A DNA stretch of 64,000 nucleotides, taken from Phenylobacterium sp. RIFCSPHIGHO2_01_FULL_69_31 (lineage in GTDB: Bacteria > Pseudomonadota > Alphaproteobacteria > Caulobacterales > Caulobacteraceae). The notes beneath the pieces were generated by a model. The model was not told where the DNA came from. It ran no database searches and worked only from the letters and a program-made list of their open reading frames with translations. The translations under genes were made by a program, and so were the position numbers. Location of the stretch: assembly GCF_001824475.1 (NCBI RefSeq), contig NZ_MHXN01000006.1:62001-126000 (forward strand), written 5' to 3'. This document shows positions 46,805-56,868 of this stretch, in pieces (position 1 is the stretch's first letter; every line of letters begins with the position of its first letter).

Positions 46805-47124
46805 CCCTTCAGAGGACCGGAGCCGTCGGCCACGCGGAAGTGGTCGACGCCCGGCGGCCGATCCAGCAGGAAGCGGTCGTCCTCGGGGTAGTAGCGGGCG
46901 CGCTCATAGTCCTCGCCCGCGAAGGCCTTGATGACCTCCAGGTTGGTCCACCAGCTGAGGGTCGTGACCTCGCTCGTCCCGTCGCCGAGATCGCGGAACA
47001 GCATCTGCCAGCCCAGGTTGCCTGGGGTGGAGAGGTAGTCGTCGCCGCCGGTGGCGGCGATGTAGGCGCGGTACTCGGCCTCGTCGGCGGCGCGGATCCG
47101 GCCCACCCAGCGGCGCAGGATCAT
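46801..47124 (-). CDS. antibiotic-biosynthesis-monooxygenase-like (ABM) domain protein
   Basis: 107 aa. A ferredoxin-like fold is indicated by MILRRWVGRIR, NLGWQMLFRDLGDGTSEVTTLSWW and YYPEDDRFLLDRP. ABM-fold proteins include heme-degrading and small-molecule monooxygenases, but many have no known activity. It lies 6 bp after the stop of map in the same direction and overlaps the convergent PEP-CTERM gene by 4 bp, so it is probably co-transcribed with map. Confidence 0.8.
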   Translation of the reverse strand: MILRRWVGRIRAADEAEYRAYIAATGGDDYLSTPGNLGWQMLFRDLGDGTSEVTTLSWWTNLEVIKAFAGEDYERARYYPEDDRFLLDRPPGVDHFRVADGSGPLKG

Positions 47125-47130
47125 GGGGGC

Positions 47131-47949
47131 CTACGCGCTGACGATCGGCGGCTTGAACTGGCCGGTGGGCGAGCCCGTGAAGATCTCGACCCCGTCCTCG
47201 GTGACGCCCACGGAATGCTCGCACTGGGCCGACAGGGACTTGTCTCGGGTCACGGCCGTCCAGCCGTCGGACAGCAGCTTCACCGGGTGCTTGCCCAGGT
47301 TCACCATCGGCTCGATCGTGAAGAACATGCCGGGCTGCAGCAGCTCGCCCGTGCCCTTCTGGCCGAAGTGCAGGATGTTGGGCGCGTCGTGGAAGACCTT
47401 GCCCAGGCCGTGGCCGCAGAAGTCGCGGACCACCGAGCAGCGCATGCTCTCCACGTACTGCTGGATCGCCGCGCCGATATCGCCGGTGCGCGCGCCGGGC
47501 TTCACCGCCGCTAGGCCGCGCTCCAGCGCCTCGTAGGTCACGTCCACCAACCGCTTGGCGCGCGGCGCGACCGAGCCGACGCCGTACATGCGCGAGGTGT
47601 CGCCGTGCCAGCCGTCGACGATGACCGTGACGTCGATATTGACGATGTCGCCCTCGCGCAGCACCCGCTCGCCGGGAATGCCGTGGCAGACGATATGGTT
47701 GGGGCTGATGCAGACGGTCTTGGTATAGCCGCGATAGCCCAGGCAGGCGGGCAGGGCGCCATTGTCCAGGACGAACTCGCGCGCCAGGTCGTCCAGGTGG
47801 CCGGTCACGGCGCCGGGGACCACGTGCGGCGCCAGCATATCGAGGCACTCGGCGGCGAGGCGGCCCGCCTTGCGCATGCCTTCGAACGCCGCGGCGTCAT
47901 GCAGCTTGATCTGGCCGGTGCGGTAGTCGCCGTCGAGGGTGTCGGTCAT
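47131..47949 (-). CDS. map: methionine aminopeptidase, type I
   Basis: 272 aa from ATG 47949 with GGAG upstream. The metal-binding residues are all present: substrate His in HIVCHGIPG, Asp in VNIDVTV, Asp in WHGDTSRMY, His in FCGHGLGKVFH, Glu in FTIEPM and Glu in QCEHSVGV. It removes the initiator Met from nascent proteins and is essential as a rule. sfsA lies directly upstream in the same direction, a common alphaproteobacterial arrangement. Confidence 0.95.
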   Translation of the reverse strand: MTDTLDGDYRTGQIKLHDAAAFEGMRKAGRLAAECLDMLAPHVVPGAVTGHLDDLAREFVLDNGALPACLGYRGYTKTVCISPNHIVCHGIPGERVLREGDIVNIDVTVIVDGWHGDTSRMYGVGSVAPRAKRLVDVTYEALERGLAAVKPGARTGDIGAAIQQYVESMRCSVVRDFCGHGLGKVFHDAPNILHFGQKGTGELLQPGMFFTIEPMVNLGKHPVKLLSDGWTAVTRDKSLSAQCEHSVGVTEDGVEIFTGSPTGQFKPPIVSA

Positions 47950-48023
47950 GGGATGCTCCAGCGACCTATGTCGCGATCCTATCACCGAAGGTCAACCGGG
48001 GCGCGACATCCTGCTTCGCGGCC

Positions 48024-48740
48024 TCACTCGCTCAGCCTGGCTCCCGTCCACGGGACGCGGTTCGCCAGGATCACCCGGTCGGGCGCGATGGCGCAGCGGT
48101 AGGCCAGCACCTCGACGCCCGCCGCCGCGGCCGCGGTCAGGCCCTTGGCGTAGGCTGGGTCGAGGTCGTGGCAGGCGGCGAAGGTGTCGCAGTCGGTGCG
48201 TTGGATCACGAACAGCATAACCGCGCGCTGCCCCGCTTCGACCATGGCGGTGAGTTCGCGCAGGTGCTTGAGCGACCGGGCCGCGACGCAGTCGGGGAAC
48301 TCGGCCAGCGTCCCGGTGCGGCGCAGGTGGCAGTTCTTCACCTCCAGCCAGCACGGCGCACGGTCCGGATGCTCCAGCAGGAAATCGACGCGGCTGTTCT
48401 CGCCGTAGCGGACCTCGCGGCGGTGAGTGGCGTAGCCGGTGAGCTCGGGGATCGCGTCGGCGGCCAGGGCTTCGGCGACGATGCGGTTGGGGTGCAGGGT
48501 GTTGATTCCGACCAGGCCGCCGTCGGCCTCCACCAGCTCCAGGGTGTGGGCGAGCTTGCGCTTGGGGTCGTCGGATTTCGACAGCCAGGCGGGCAGGCCC
48601 GGGGTGTTCAGGCCCAGCATTGCGCCGGGGTTCGGGCAGTGGGCGGTCACTTCCGTCCCGTCCTGCAGGACCACATCGGCGAAGAAGCGCTTGTAGCGGC
48701 GGACGAGGGTTCCGCGGACGAGCGGTTGCGGGAAGTCCAT
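48024..48740 (-). CDS. sfsA: SfsA nuclease-family protein
   Basis: 238 aa, the normal length. Diagnostic segments are [21 protein letters not shown], the nuclease-like VDFLLEHP and WLEVKNCHL (Asp and Glu-x-Lys), and [13 protein letters not shown]. SfsA was first described as a sugar-fermentation stimulator and has been reported to act as a DNA/RNA nuclease. It is likely in one transcript with map. Confidence 0.93.
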   Translation of the reverse strand: MDFPQPLVRGTLVRRYKRFFADVVLQDGTEVTAHCPNPGAMLGLNTPGLPAWLSKSDDPKRKLAHTLELVEADGGLVGINTLHPNRIVAEALAADAIPELTGYATHRREVRYGENSRVDFLLEHPDRAPCWLEVKNCHLRRTGTLAEFPDCVAARSLKHLRELTAMVEAGQRAVMLFVIQRTDCDTFAACHDLDPAYAKGLTAAAAAGVEVLAYRCAIAPDRVILANRVPWTGARLSE

Positions 48741-48793
48741 GTAAGGCTTTAGTCCGGTGTGGAAGCAGGCTGATGTAGGCGAGGGTCGGGCGG

Positions 48794-49561
48794 ATGGCGA
48801 GCGGCGAGGACAAGCGGGTCACCTGTGCGGTGCTGATCATCGGGGACGAGATCCTCTCGGGCCGAACCCAGGACACGAACCTGCGCGACATCGCCCGCTA
48901 TCTGGGCGTCATCGGCGTGGACCTGGCCGAGGCGCGGACGGTGCCCGACGTGCTTGAGGAGATCGTGGACGCGCTAAACGCGCTGCGGTCCCGCTACGAC
49001 TATGTGATCACCACCGGCGGGATCGGCCCGACGCATGACGACATCACCGCCGATGCGGTGGCGGCAGCCTTCGGCGTCGAGCTGGAAGAGCATCCCGAGA
49101 TCATGGCGATGATGACCGCACGCTGGGGTGACCAGCTGAACGCCGCGCGGCGGCGGATGGCGCGGGTTCCGGTGGGCGGGGCGCTGGTGAAGAACCCCGT
49201 GCAGGGGCCGCCCGGCTTCACCATCGGCAACGTCTTCACCCTGGCGGGCGTGCCGCAGATCATGCGGGGCATGCTGGAGGACGTGGGGCCCCGTATGCGC
49301 GGCGGCCGCCCGACCGTGTCGCGCACCGTGCGCGTCGAGGGTTCGGGAGAGGGCCAGATCGCCGAGCCGCTGGAGGCGGTGGCCAAGGCCCATCCCGACA
49401 TGTCGCTGGGCAGCTATCCGTTCTTCAGCGCCGAGGGTTACGGCTCGAACCTGGTGATCCGCAGCCGCGACCCCGAACAGCTCTCCGCGGTGGTGGCCGA
49501 GCTGATCGACGCCTTGCGACGAGCGGGCATCGACAACGTGAAGGAGATGGCGGTAGCGTAA
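48794..49561 (+). CDS. CinA-type molybdopterin-binding-fold protein
   Basis: 255 aa, ATG 48794 after GAGGG. The MoCF-like domain has [34 protein letters not shown] and a GPPGFTIGN segment. It corresponds to the N-terminal domain of CinA without the C-terminal amidohydrolase domain. Relatives act in nucleotide repair or pyridine-nucleotide recycling; exact role unknown here. It is divergent from sfsA. Confidence 0.9.
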   Translation: MASGEDKRVTCAVLIIGDEILSGRTQDTNLRDIARYLGVIGVDLAEARTVPDVLEEIVDALNALRSRYDYVITTGGIGPTHDDITADAVAAAFGVELEEHPEIMAMMTARWGDQLNAARRRMARVPVGGALVKNPVQGPPGFTIGNVFTLAGVPQIMRGMLEDVGPRMRGGRPTVSRTVRVEGSGEGQIAEPLEAVAKAHPDMSLGSYPFFSAEGYGSNLVIRSRDPEQLSAVVAELIDALRRAGIDNVKEMAVA

Positions 49562-49606
49562 CAACTAGACGTCACTCGGTTTCCGCCCCCGGCAAAGGAG
49601 CGCCCC

Positions 49607-49879
49607 ATGATTTCCGCCCTGTTCGCCGTCGCCCTGCTGGTCGCGGCCGCCGACCCCGCCGCCCCGACGGCCGGCACCGCGCCCGCGGCATCGGCGCCCG
49701 CCAAGTCCGCGACACCCGCGAAGGCCGACAAGAACGAACTTGTCTGCAAGCGCGAAGCGGTCCTGGGCAGCCGGATGAAGCAGCGCACCTGCCGGACCCA
49801 GGCCGACTGGGATCTGATGAAGCAAGAGGCGCGCGACGAGGTCGAGAAGAACCAGAGCGTCAAGCCGCTCAGCTTCTAG
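49607..49879 (+). CDS. small exported Ala/Pro-rich protein
   Basis: 90 aa, ATG 49607 with AAAGGAG. A short hydrophobic N-terminus (signal peptide, residues 1-15) leads to an Ala/Pro/Thr linker. A compact C-terminal domain of about 45 residues has ELVCKREAVLGSRMKQRTC and RTQADWDLMKQEA. The two Cys can pair. Proteins with this CKRE...RTC..ADW pattern are frequent hypotheticals in Caulobacterales and sphingomonads. Confidence 0.8.
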   Translation: MISALFAVALLVAAADPAAPTAGTAPAASAPAKSATPAKADKNELVCKREAVLGSRMKQRTCRTQADWDLMKQEARDEVEKNQSVKPLSF

Positions 49880-50199
49880 AGCCTCTGGGCCGCGGTTCGC
49901 GCCGCGGATGAGGCACTCCACAACTGGAGTCGGCCAACGCTACGCTGTCCACAGCCTCGCCGCGCGAGCTGTGGATGAGTTGTGGGCAAGTTGGCGATCT
50001 GGGTGCGGTTCGTCGGCTTGTGCGAGGCGTCGTGCGCCCGCCTGCGAACAAAGGTGTGGAAAAGGGCGCCGTAAGGTCACCCCGGCCTGTACGAAGGTCT
50101 GGACAGATTGCCGCAGCGTTACCAGCTAGACTTGGAAAGCCGCTGATGGGGCGGCGCGGCGCAGGCGTGTGCGCCGGGGTCTGCGACAAGGAGTTGGGC
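49880..50199. other. 320-bp intergenic region with DnaA-box-like repeats
   Basis: Four sites resemble the DnaA box: CTGTCCACA (49945), TGTGGATGA (49970), TGTGGGCAA (49981) and TGTGGAAAA (50055). The first two form a hairpin: TCCACAG/CTGTGGA, plus CTCG/CGAG closing a CCGCG loop (49948-49975). No gene is visible. It contains the promoter of the RND operon. Confidence 0.5.
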
Positions 50200-51411
50200 A
50201 TGTCGGGAGCGGTCCGCTGGGCCGTGGGGGCCCTCGTTTTCCCCCTCCTTGTTTCCTGCGGCGCGAAGAAGGCCGATGGCCCGCCGCCGCCGGCGCCCGT
50301 GACGGTCTCCGCGCCCCTTTCGCGCCAGATCATCGACTGGGACGAGTTCGTCGGCCGCTTCGAGGCGATCCAGCAGGTCGAGGTGCGGCCGCGCGTCTCG
50401 GGCTATGTCCAGACCATCGGGTTTCGCGACGGCGACATCGTCAAGAAGGGCCAGCTGCTCTTTGTGATCGACCCGCGCCCCTACCAGGCCGCGCTCGCCC
50501 AGGCCCGCGCGGACCAGGCTAGCGCCGAGGCCCAGGCGGCCAACGCCCGGGTGGAGCTGGAGCGGGCCAAGACGCTGCTGGACAAGGGCTTCGTCTCCAA
50601 GTCGACCTATGACTCGCGGCTGGCGCAGCAACGCTCGGCGGACGCCGCCGTCGCCGCCGCCAGGGCCCAGGTGCAGGCGCGCGAACTGGACGTATCGTTC
50701 ACCCGCATCACCTCGCCCATCGCCGGCCGGGTGTCCGACCACCGCGTGGACGTGGGCAACCTGGTCGCCGCCAGCGGGTCCGAGGCGACCCTGCTGACGA
50801 CGGTGGTGTCGCTGGACCCGATCCACTTCGCCTTCACCGGCTCGGAGGCGGTCTACCTGAAGTATCAGCGGGCCAACGAGGCGGGCACACGGACCAGTTC
50901 GCGCTACGCCTCCAACCCCGTGGACATCCAGCTGCAGGACGAGACGGCCTACAACTGGCGCGGCCGGATGGACTTCGTGGACAACGCCCTGGACATCGGC
51001 TCGGGCACGATCCGCGGCCGGGCGGTGGTGCGCAATCCGAACAACCTGCTGACGCCGGGCATGTACGGCCGCATGCGCCTGCTGGGATCGGGCGCCTATA
51101 CGGCGCTGCTGGTGCCGGACTCGGCCGTTCTGGCCGACCAGTCGGACAAGGTGGTGCTGGTGGCGGCCCGCGACGACACGGTGCAGCCCCGCAAAGTGGT
51201 GCTGGGGCCCATCGTCGACGGCCTGCGCGTGGTGCGCAGCGGCCTCTCCGGCGCGGACAGGGTGATCATCGACGGCCAGGCGCGCGTACGGCCGGGCATG
51301 AAGGTCGCGCCCAAGCCGGGACGGATCGTCAGCGCCGCCCCCACCGCCCCGCAGCCCAGCGTGCTGCAGCAGCCGGCGGCCCAGGCGACGAGCGCCGGCG
51401 GGACCCGGTAG
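50200..51411 (+). CDS. RND efflux periplasmic adaptor lipoprotein
   Basis: 403 aa from ATG 50200 (AAGGAG upstream). It is a lipoprotein with LVSC (Cys20). The domain order is classic for membrane-fusion proteins: barrel-sandwich VRPRVSGYVQTIGFRDGDIVKKGQ split by a helical hairpin (about residues 100-165), beta-barrel, and membrane-proximal domain. It bridges the inner-membrane pump to an outer-membrane channel. The pump gene follows 4 bp later. Confidence 0.93.
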   Translation: MSGAVRWAVGALVFPLLVSCGAKKADGPPPPAPVTVSAPLSRQIIDWDEFVGRFEAIQQVEVRPRVSGYVQTIGFRDGDIVKKGQLLFVIDPRPYQAALAQARADQASAEAQAANARVELERAKTLLDKGFVSKSTYDSRLAQQRSADAAVAAARAQVQARELDVSFTRITSPIAGRVSDHRVDVGNLVAASGSEATLLTTVVSLDPIHFAFTGSEAVYLKYQRANEAGTRTSSRYASNPVDIQLQDETAYNWRGRMDFVDNALDIGSGTIRGRAVVRNPNNLLTPGMYGRMRLLGSGAYTALLVPDSAVLADQSDKVVLVAARDDTVQPRKVVLGPIVDGLRVVRSGLSGADRVIIDGQARVRPGMKVAPKPGRIVSAAPTAPQPSVLQQPAAQATSAGGTR

Positions 51412-51415
51412 GGCC

Positions 51416-54400
51416 ATGCGGTTCTCGCGCTTCTTCATCGACCGCCCGGTCTTCGCGGCGGTCATCTCGGTGATCATCATCCTAGTTGGCGCCTTCGCCT
51501 ACCCGTCGCTGCCGATCGCCCAGTATCCCGAGATCGCGCCGCCCACGATCACGGTGACGGCGAGCTATCCCGGCGCCTCGGCCGAGGTGATCGCCGATAC
51601 GGTGGCGACGCCCTTGGAGCAGGAGATCAACGGGGTCGAGGACATGCTCTACATGTCCTCCTCGTCCACCTCGGACGGCCTGCTGACCATCACCCTGACG
51701 TTCAAGTTGGGGACCGACCTCGATAACGCCCAGGTGCTGGTGCAGAACCGGGTCGCCTCTGCCGAGCCTCGGCTGCCCGAGGACGTGCGGCGGCTGGGCG
51801 TGGTGACGCGCAAGGCCTCGCCCGACCTGCTGATGGTCATCCACCTCTATTCGCCCGACGGCACGCGCAGCCCCGACTACATCTCGAACTACGCCCTGCT
51901 ACAGGTGCGCGACCGGCTGGCCAGGCTGGACGGGGTCGGCGACGCCCGGATCTTCGGCGCGCGAGACTACGCCATGCGGGTCTGGATCGACCCGGACAAG
52001 GCGGCCGCCCACAACCTCACCGCCGGCGAGATCGTCGGGGTCCTACGCGCACAGAACGTCCAGGTGGCGGCCGGCGCCGTGGGCCAGGCGCCGTTCAGCG
52101 CCCAGGGCTCGGCCTTCGAGCTCAACGTCAACACCCAGGGCCGCCTGACCGACCCCGCGCAGTTCGCCGACATCATCGTCAAGAACGACGCCGGCGGCCG
52201 CCTGGTGCGGATCAGCGACGTGGCCAGGGTCGAGCTGGGCGCTCAGGACTACCGCGTCAACGCCTACCTCGACCGCGGCCAGAAGGCGGTGGCCATCGGC
52301 ATCAGCCAGCGGCCGGGCTCCAACGCCCTGGCCACGGCCGACACGGTGCTGAAGACCATGGAGGAGCTCGGGCCGAACTTCCCGCCCGGCCTCAAGTACA
52401 CGGTGATCTACAACCCGACGGAGTACGTCGCCGAGTCGATCAACGAGGTCCGCAAGACCCTGTTCGAGGCGGTGATCCTGGTCGTGCTGGTGGTCATCGT
52501 CTTCCTGCAGACCTGGCGGGCGGCGATCATTCCCGTCGTGGCGATCCCGGTGTCGCTGGTCGGGGCGTTCGCGGTGATGGCCGGCTTCGGCGCCTCGTTG
52601 AACAACCTGTCGCTCTTCGGCTTGGTGCTGGCCATCGGCATCGTGGTCGACGACGCCATCGTCGTGGTCGAGAACGTCGAGCGGAACCTGGCGGCGGGCA
52701 TGACACCGCGGGAGGCCGCCTATCGAACCATGGACGAGGTGGGCGGCGCCCTGATCGCCATCGCCCTCGTGCTGGTGGCGGTGTTCGTGCCGACGGCGTT
52801 CATCACCGGCATCTCCGGCCAGTTCTACAAGCAGTTCGCGATCACCATCGCCAGCGCCACGATGATCTCGTGCCTGGTGTCGCTGACCCTGTCGCCGGCC
52901 ATGGCGGCGCTGGTGCTGCGCGCGCACCCCGAGCATCCGGTTCCGGCCAAGGGATGGCGTCGGCCGTTCCAGCTGTTCGGCTGGAAATTCAACGAGGTGT
53001 TCGCCAAACTTAGCGATCGCTACGGCAGGCTGACCGCTCTGACCGTGCGGCGCGGCGTGATCATGCTGGCGGTCTATGCGGTGCTGCTGCTGTTCACCGT
53101 CTGGCGCTTCTCGGCGACGCCCACGGGGTTCATCCCGGCGCAGGACCAGGGCTATTTCATCGCCGTCGTCCAGCTGCCGCCGGGCTCCTCCCTGGCGCGC
53201 ACCGATGCAGTGGTGAAGCAGGTGGTCAACACCGCCATGGACACCAAGGGCGTCGAGCACGCCGCGGCCTTCGTCGGCCTGGACGGCACCACCTTCACCA
53301 ACGCCCCAAACGCCGGGACGATCTTCCTGCCGCTGACCCCGTTCCACGAGCGCGGGGCGGAGGGAATCAAGGCCCAGGCGGTGCTGGACGACCTGCGCCA
53401 GAAGCTGGGCCAGATCGCCGGCGCCAACGTTCTGGTGATCCAGCCGCCGCCCGTCAGCGGCATCGGCACCGGCGGTGGCTGGAAGCTTATGATCGAGGAC
53501 CGGCAGGGCAAGGGCTACCGCGCCCTCGAGCAGGCCACGGTCGACCTGATGATGCAGGGAAACAAGCAAGACGAGCTGACCAGCGTCTTCACGTTGTTCA
53601 ACACATCGACGCCCCGGCTCTGGGCCGAGATCGACCGCGACAAGGCGCAGATGGCCGGCGTGCCGCCCGAGCAGGTGTTCGAGACCCTGTCCGTCTATCT
53701 TGGATCGGCTTTCGTCAACGACTTCAACTACCTGGGCCGGACTTATCGCGTGACGGCGCAAGCGGACGCGCCGTATCGCGACGAGGCTTCGGACATCGCG
53801 CGGCTGCAGACCCGCTCGCTCTCCGGGGCCATGGTGCCGCTGGGCTCGGTGGCGACGGTGCGCGACGACAGCGGCCCGTACAGGGTCGTGCGCTACAACC
53901 TCTATCCGGCGGCCGAGCTGCAGGGCGACACCAAGCCGGCCTATTCGTCCGGCCAGGCGCTGGACCGCGTCGAGGCCCTGGCCAAGGCGCGGCTGCCCGA
54001 GGGCTTCGGCTACGAGTGGACCGAGCTGGCCTACCAGCAGAAGACGGCCGGCAACACCGGGGCGATCGCCTTCGGCCTGGCGGTGGTGTTCGTCTTCCTG
54101 CTGCTGGCGGCGCAGTACGAGAGCGTGACCCTGCCGCTGGCGATCATCCTCATCGTTCCGATGTGCCTGCTGGCGGCGATCCTGGGCGTGAACCTGCGCG
54201 GGTTCGACAACAACATCCTCACCCAGATCGGGCTGGTGGTGCTGATCGGCCTGGCGGCCAAGAACGCCATCCTCATCGTCGAGTTCGCCAAACAGGCCGA
54301 GGAGCGGGGGCTCAGCCGCTGGGATGCGGCGGTCGAGGCGGCCCATACCCGCCTGCGGCCGATCCTGATGACCTCGTTCGCCTTCATCCTGGGCGTGCTG

Positions 54401-54595
54401 CCCCTGGTGATCGCCAGCGGGCCGGGGGCGGAGATGCGCCAGGCGCTGGGGACGGCGGTGTTCTTCGGCATGATCGGGGTGACCGCCTTCGGCCTCCTGT
54501 TCACGCCGGCCTTCTACGTCATGTGCCGCTTCATCTCGGACCGGCTGTGGAAGCCGCAGGAGTGCGACGCCCTGAAGGAGCATCCGGCCGAGTAG
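51416..54595 (+). CDS. RND (HAE1-type) multidrug efflux permease
   Basis: 1059 aa, the normal AcrB/MexF size, with 12 transmembrane helices and two large periplasmic loops. FFIDRPVFAAVISVIIILVG starts helix 1. The proton-relay Asp pair is Asp412-Asp413 (GIVVDDAIVVVENV), equivalent to AcrB Asp407/408, with a Lys in LAAKNAIL in helix 10. Substrates are probably lipophilic drugs or solvents. No TolC/OprM gene and no TetR/LysR-type regulator is adjacent. Confidence 0.95.
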   Translation: MRFSRFFIDRPVFAAVISVIIILVGAFAYPSLPIAQYPEIAPPTITVTASYPGASAEVIADTVATPLEQEINGVEDMLYMSSSSTSDGLLTITLTFKLGTDLDNAQVLVQNRVASAEPRLPEDVRRLGVVTRKASPDLLMVIHLYSPDGTRSPDYISNYALLQVRDRLARLDGVGDARIFGARDYAMRVWIDPDKAAAHNLTAGEIVGVLRAQNVQVAAGAVGQAPFSAQGSAFELNVNTQGRLTDPAQFADIIVKNDAGGRLVRISDVARVELGAQDYRVNAYLDRGQKAVAIGISQRPGSNALATADTVLKTMEELGPNFPPGLKYTVIYNPTEYVAESINEVRKTLFEAVILVVLVVIVFLQTWRAAIIPVVAIPVSLVGAFAVMAGFGASLNNLSLFGLVLAIGIVVDDAIVVVENVERNLAAGMTPREAAYRTMDEVGGALIAIALVLVAVFVPTAFITGISGQFYKQFAITIASATMISCLVSLTLSPAMAALVLRAHPEHPVPAKGWRRPFQLFGWKFNEVFAKLSDRYGRLTALTVRRGVIMLAVYAVLLLFTVWRFSATPTGFIPAQDQGYFIAVVQLPPGSSLARTDAVVKQVVNTAMDTKGVEHAAAFVGLDGTTFTNAPNAGTIFLPLTPFHERGAEGIKAQAVLDDLRQKLGQIAGANVLVIQPPPVSGIGTGGGWKLMIEDRQGKGYRALEQATVDLMMQGNKQDELTSVFTLFNTSTPRLWAEIDRDKAQMAGVPPEQVFETLSVYLGSAFVNDFNYLGRTYRVTAQADAPYRDEASDIARLQTRSLSGAMVPLGSVATVRDDSGPYRVVRYNLYPAAELQGDTKPAYSSGQALDRVEALAKARLPEGFGYEWTELAYQQKTAGNTGAIAFGLAVVFVFLLLAAQYESVTLPLAIILIVPMCLLAAILGVNLRGFDNNILTQIGLVVLIGLAAKNAILIVEFAKQAEERGLSRWDAAVEAAHTRLRPILMTSFAFILGVLPLVIASGPGAEMRQALGTAVFFGMIGVTAFGLLFTPAFYVMCRFISDRLWKPQECDALKEHPAE

Positions 54596-54653
54596 CCTTG
54601 ACCTCCCTAAGGGCGCCTTCCACAAGTCGGCGCCAAACGGGAGGACTTGTGAG

Positions 54654-55433
54654 ATGGCGTTCAATCCCTTCGACCTGACGGGCAAGGTCGCGCTGGTGAC
54701 CGGCGGCAACGGCGGCATCGGCCTGGGCATGGCCGAGGGCCTGGCCGCCGCCGGGGCGAAGGTGGCGATCTGGGGCCAGAACCCCGAGAAGAACGCCAAG
54801 GCCGAAGCGGCCCTCAAAGCCCATGGCGTCGACGTGCTGGTCCAGAAGGTAGACGTGGCCGACGAGGCCAGCGTCGTGGCAGGCGTGGCCGAGGTGGTGA
54901 AGACCTTCGGCCGGCTGGACTTCTGCGCCGCCAACGCCGGCATCGGCGGCGGGGCGCCGTTCGACCAGATGACCACGGAAAAGTGGCGCCGCGTCACCAC
55001 AGTGAACCTGGATGCGGTGTTCTGGACATTCCGCGAGGCGGTGAAGCACATGCTTGAGCGGGCGAACGCGGGCGATCCCGGCGGCTCCCTGGTGGTGACG
55101 TCGTCGACCTCGGCGATCCATGGCGCGCCGCGCAACGAAGCCTACGCCTCCACGAAGGGCGGGGTGCTGTCGATGGTCCGCGGCCTGGCGGTGGAGTATG
55201 CGCGCTACGGCATCCGCGCCAATTCGATCCTGCCGGGCTGGATCGCCACCGACATGACCCAGGGCCTGCAGTCGAACGACAAGTTCAACGAGAAGGCCAT
55301 CGGCCGGGTGCCCATGCGGCGCTGGGGCGAGGGCGAGGACTTCTCGGGCATCGCGGTCTACCTGGCCTCGGACGCCTCGCGCTTCCACACCGGCGACAGC
55401 TTCGTCATCGACGGCGGCTACACCATCTTCTGA
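54654..55433 (+). CDS. SDR-family oxidoreductase
   Basis: 259 aa, GGGAGG before ATG 54654. It shows [16 protein letters not shown] (cofactor), [10 protein letters not shown], Ser in SSTSAIHG and the catalytic YASTK. A classical NAD(P)-dependent short-chain dehydrogenase, probably acting on a hydroxyacyl or alcohol substrate. It lies 10 bp before an enoyl-CoA hydratase gene, so the two likely act in one degradation or acyl-CoA pathway. Confidence 0.88.
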   Translation: MAFNPFDLTGKVALVTGGNGGIGLGMAEGLAAAGAKVAIWGQNPEKNAKAEAALKAHGVDVLVQKVDVADEASVVAGVAEVVKTFGRLDFCAANAGIGGGAPFDQMTTEKWRRVTTVNLDAVFWTFREAVKHMLERANAGDPGGSLVVTSSTSAIHGAPRNEAYASTKGGVLSMVRGLAVEYARYGIRANSILPGWIATDMTQGLQSNDKFNEKAIGRVPMRRWGEGEDFSGIAVYLASDASRFHTGDSFVIDGGYTIF

Positions 55434-55443
55434 GGACCGGGCC

Positions 55444-56238
55444 ATGGCCGACCGCTACGCGCAGTACGAGCGACTGAAGTTCGAGCGGCCGGCCGACGGC
55501 GTGCTGCGGATCGTGATGAGCAATCCCGGCAAGCTCAACGCCACCGACCAGCAGATGCACTGGGAGCTGGCCGAGATCTGGCGGACCATCGACGACGACC
55601 CGGAGGTCCGCTGCGCCATCCTGACGGGGGAGGGTAACGCCTTCTCCGCCGGGGGCGACTTCGAGATGATCCAGCAGATCGTCGACGACTTTCAGATGCG
55701 CGTGCGGATCCTCAAGGAGGCGCGCGACATCGTCTACAACGTGATCAACTGCTCTAAGCCGGTGGTCAGCGCCATGCGGGGGCCCGCGGTGGGGGCCGGG
55801 CTGGTCTGCGGCTTGCTGGCGGACGTCTCGATCGTAACGCCCGAGGCCAAGATCATCGACGGCCACACCCGGCTGGGGGTGGCGGCCGGCGACCATGCGG
55901 CCATCGTCTGGCCGCTGCTCTGCGGCATGGCCAAGGCCAAGTACTACCTGCTGACCTGCGACCCGCTGAGCGGCGCCGAGGCCGAACGGATCGGCCTTGT
56001 CTCGCTGTGCGTGCCGGACGAGGAGCTGGACGCCAGGGCGCTGGCGGTGGCGACCAAGCTGGCGAACGGCGCCCAGCAGGCGATCCGCTGGACCAAGCTG
56101 TCGCTGAACAACTGGCTGCGCAGCGCCGGCCCGACCTTCGACGCCTCGGCGGCGCTGGAGATGCTGGGCTTCACCGGCCCGGAGGCGGCGGAGGGGCTCG
56201 CCTCGCACCGCGAGAAGCGGAAGCCCAAGTTCGTCTAG
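55444..56238 (+). CDS. enoyl-CoA hydratase/isomerase-family protein
   Basis: 264 aa. The crotonase fold is indicated by [13 protein letters not shown], the oxyanion segments [12 protein letters not shown] and [20 protein letters not shown], and the [11 protein letters not shown] helix near the C-terminus. The CoA pocket is complete. At the usual hydratase Glu positions I see [12 protein letters not shown] with Asp in place of Glu, so the reaction type is uncertain. It is co-transcribed with the SDR gene upstream. Confidence 0.88.
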   Translation: MADRYAQYERLKFERPADGVLRIVMSNPGKLNATDQQMHWELAEIWRTIDDDPEVRCAILTGEGNAFSAGGDFEMIQQIVDDFQMRVRILKEARDIVYNVINCSKPVVSAMRGPAVGAGLVCGLLADVSIVTPEAKIIDGHTRLGVAAGDHAAIVWPLLCGMAKAKYYLLTCDPLSGAEAERIGLVSLCVPDEELDARALAVATKLANGAQQAIRWTKLSLNNWLRSAGPTFDASAALEMLGFTGPEAAEGLASHREKRKPKFV

Positions 56239-56332
56239 AGCCGACCCGGCAACGCGCCTTGCCGCCGGCGGCCTGGACGCGGCCTTCCGCGCGCCCTTCT
56301 ATCGGCGTGACCGTCCAGAATCGGAGGCGCCC

Positions 56333-56770
56333 GTGCTCGATCTCGTTCTCGCCATCGTCCACCACCTGCTGGTCTTCGGGCTGGCCGGGATCCTGTTCGC
56401 CGAGCTGATGCTGGTGCGACCGGGCATGGATTTGGCGACCGTCGGTCGGGTGGCGCGGATGGACCTGGTCTATGGCGCGTTCGCCGGGCTGGTCATCGTG
56501 GTCGGGCTTGTCCGGGCGGGCATGGCGGCGAAGGGCTGGGCCTACTATTCCCACAACGCCTTCTTCTGGGCCAAGCTGGCGGTCTTCCTGCTGGTCGGCC
56601 TCCTGTCGGCGCCGCCGACCATCGCTTTCATCCGCTGGCGGAAGGCGGGCGCCGCGCCGGATTCGGCCCAGGTGTCGAGGGTGCGCCGGTTCCTCCACGC
56701 CGAAGTCGCGCTGTTCGCGCTACTGCCGATCTTCGCCGCAGCCATGGCGCGTGGCTACGGGCAGTTCTAG
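56333..56770 (+). CDS. DUF2214-type membrane protein
   Basis: 145 aa from GTG 56333 with CGGAGG upstream. Four transmembrane helices are visible (about residues 5-25, 45-65, 78-98, 122-140). The pattern HHLLVFGLAGILFAEL and FWAKLAVFLLVGLLSAPPT matches DUF2214, a small inner-membrane family of unknown function. It stands alone. Confidence 0.82.
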   Translation: MLDLVLAIVHHLLVFGLAGILFAELMLVRPGMDLATVGRVARMDLVYGAFAGLVIVVGLVRAGMAAKGWAYYSHNAFFWAKLAVFLLVGLLSAPPTIAFIRWRKAGAAPDSAQVSRVRRFLHAEVALFALLPIFAAAMARGYGQF

Positions 56771-56788
56771 CCGGGCGTGCTCACAGCC

Positions 56789-56801
56789 GTAAAAATTTTA
56801 C
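56789..56801. promoter_or_regulatory. 13-bp AT-rich palindrome upstream of the second TonB receptor
   Basis: GTAAAA-A-TTTTAC is a perfect dyad 68 bp before the receptor ATG, in otherwise GC-rich sequence. It is a plausible operator for a transcription factor controlling the receptor. Confidence 0.45.
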
Positions 56802-56868
56802 ACGGGCGTCAGTAACGCGTCGCCTGACGGCGCCACAGCCACCCCTTCAAGTCGAAGAGGGGTTGTCC

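Noticed and set aside
52043..55135. 1030-codon open frame antisense to the RND permease
   Set aside because: It is a shadow of a GC-rich coding strand: the opposite frame encodes a complete, motif-bearing HAE1 pump, and the antisense translation is Arg/Gly/His-rich without domains.
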